A stretch of 30,326 bases of DNA from Victivallales bacterium (GTDB taxonomy: Bacteria; Verrucomicrobiota; Lentisphaeria; Oligosphaerales; Oligosphaeraceae), in assembly GCA_017964325.1 (NCBI GenBank), contig JAGCSE010000304.1:1-30326 (forward strand), written 5' to 3'. The position numbers and the translations under genes were made by a program. Positions 29,110 through 30,326 of this stretch are shown here, piece after piece (position 1 is the stretch's first letter; each line of letters begins with the position of its first letter). The notes under the pieces were generated by a model. It saw nothing but the letters and a program-made list of their open reading frames with translations, was not told the origin of the DNA and searched no databases.

Positions 29110-30326
29110 ATGGCAGACAAGACAGCAGCAAAAGGACGTGCGAAAGGAACAGGGCAGATTTTCAAGAAGGGCAACCGTTTCTATCTTCAGATAAGGAGCA
29201 AGGGGGAGAGAAAAACCTTCCTCCTTCGGAATGCCGACGATTCGTACTGCACGACGAAGGCACAGGCGGAGGAGGCGGCAAAACGGATAAATAAGAAGAC
29301 CTTGGAGTTAGATACGTTGGAGAACGTTGTTGATACCATGGCGGGGATCCGGCAGTTAAAACGCGAGGCAACGTTTGGCTTTGATGATATTTGGCCTTCT
29401 TTTTTGAAATCCGCCAATCGTCCAGATGCCAATGAAAACCATCTAAGAGAACAAAAACGTGAACTGGACAGATTTGTGGCATGGGTATGTGAGCAGGAGA
29501 GAAAGCCCAATGTCGATACAGAACAATCGAAAAAGAAAGGAAGATCCAAACCCTTAGCTGACGAAGCCCAGACACAGAAAATAACGTCTCCAGCTGAAAT
29601 AACGCCTGAACTGGCCAATGAGTATATGGGGATTATTGGCAAGAATGTATCAAACAGAACATTCAATGTTTATCTGGGATACCTGCGACTCATTTTTTCC
29701 CTGACTTATGCAATGGCAGGTTTGAGGTCCAATCCATTTGAGGGAATCAATCGGAGAACGGAGATAACCGCCAGCAGGAGCGATTTCACTGAACAGCAGA
29801 TAGCCCAGATTTTTGCTGGATTCTCAAAAGGATTCTTTGAAGAAGTGAAACAAGAAGGATTCGACGGACATGGTGGAAGATGTGTCAGAATCATTCAGCA
29901 TGAGTTTAAACCTTTGTTTAAGGATGAGATGGAAGTCCTGTTGAAACTCTGCTGCTTTACTGGTTGTGATGGTCAGAGTGGATGCTTGATGAAATGGGAT
30001 GGCGTAAACATGGATATGAACACGATCTCCTACATTCGGGAAAAAACCATAAAGGCAACAGGCGGAAAAGTCATAACCTTACCGATTCATCCGGTTTTGC
30101 GTGACGCCTTGGAAAAAGCCCAAAGTTGGCGTGAGGCTGATTGCCCTTATATACTGCCGCATGTCGCCGAACGCTACAAGCGAAATCATTGGGGTGTTCA
30201 GAAGGATGTCCAAAAAATCATTCATTGTGCGCTGAAGGTTGATGTGACGAATCGTGAGTCGGTTGGTAAGCGAGCGATGCCCGCCAATCGATACAGCCTT
30301 CACTCTTTCCGACACTCCTTTGTTTC
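29110..30326 (+). CDS. Tyrosine recombinase (integrase), 3' end outside window
   Basis: The visible 405 codons show a phage-type tyrosine recombinase. N-terminus: basic, then an arm-binding strand region 'GTGQIFKKGNRFYLQIRSKG'. A core-binding helical domain follows (about residues 95-215, with a 'RTFNVYLGYLRLIFSL' helix), then the catalytic domain. Catalytic-box positions: box I TGCDGQSGC, Asp287 where Arg is standard; the beta-hairpin Lys in 'ATGGKVITLPIHP'; and box II H398-S-F-R401. The final Tyr lies outside the window. The start has GGAG at 29101-29104, 5 bases before the ATG. It lies 125 bases from the tRNA fragment and points into the element. Its plus strand is G-rich while the host genes before it are C-rich. 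Confidence 0.86.
   Translation, partial: MADKTAAKGRAKGTGQIFKKGNRFYLQIRSKGERKTFLLRNADDSYCTTKAQAEEAAKRINKKTLELDTLENVVDTMAGIRQLKREATFGFDDIWPSFLKSANRPDANENHLREQKRELDRFVAWVCEQERKPNVDTEQSKKKGRSKPLADEAQTQKITSPAEITPELANEYMGIIGKNVSNRTFNVYLGYLRLIFSLTYAMAGLRSNPFEGINRRTEITASRSDFTEQQIAQIFAGFSKGFFEEVKQEGFDGHGGRCVRIIQHEFKPLFKDEMEVLLKLCCFTGCDGQSGCLMKWDGVNMDMNTISYIREKTIKATGGKVITLPIHPVLRDALEKAQSWREADCPYILPHVAERYKRNHWGVQKDVQKIIHCALKVDVTNRESVGKRAMPANRYSLHSFRHSFV

Overview
The window is a piece of a Gram-negative bacterial chromosome with roughly balanced GC. It is most consistent with the PVC group, and within it Lentisphaerota (Victivallales-like gut or rumen anaerobes). The reasons are a run of three SPFH (HflK/HflC-like) genes, a secreted DUF4838 protein, a GH36-like glycosidase beside an unknown sugar-enzyme-like protein, a PEP-CTERM-like sorting tail ending PLPGT...RKRNKK, LPS heptose genes, and an anaerobe-type BioB. 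The phylum is an inference from gene content, not from a marker gene.

Layout. (1) 1-6487, plus strand: a probable operon of three SPFH membrane proteins (the first cut by the window edge), a P1B-like P-type ATPase without the usual Cys-Pro-Cys motif, and an ABC ATPase with no permease in view. (2) 6535-10789: a divergent LPS-kinase-like gene, a D-2-hydroxyacid dehydrogenase, and a lipoprotein-mgtE pair on the minus strand. (3) 10790-12788: AT-rich, regulation-rich DNA with a small Lys/Ala/Pro-tailed protein, a surface protein with a sorting tail, two strong related terminators and a repeated palindrome. (4) 12789-19080, minus strand: an unknown protein, a ClpX-like unfoldase without zinc domain, a 79-residue protein, a GH36-like protein, an unknown protein and bioB. 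(5) 19350-22131: two PilT-type retraction ATPases. (6) 22334-26547: an LPS or glycan cluster (GT4, GmhB, GT9 heptosyltransferase, GT4). (7) 26593-28881: a secreted DUF4838 protein. (8) 28923 to the end: a 3' fragment of tRNA-Arg(CCG) followed by a tyrosine recombinase, which is the left border of an integrative element that continues beyond the window.

Cross-cutting patterns. Heptanucleotide tandem repeats (three families: TAATGAT, TGTGAAT/TGTGCAT, TAAGCAT) sit at gene boundaries and supply stop codons, a start codon and terminal residues of several proteins. GC skew on the plus strand goes from G>C (1 to about 11 kb, whichever strand is coding) to C>G (about 12 to 28.9 kb), and returns to G>C inside the integrated element. 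A switch from positive to negative skew is what a replication terminus or an inversion boundary would leave.

Most promising for novelty: the SPFH x3 / Cys-less P1B ATPase / ABC ATPase cluster, the ClpX-like trio, the heptamer arrays that encode gene ends, and the tRNA-Arg integration border whose integrase has Asp in place of the first catalytic Arg.
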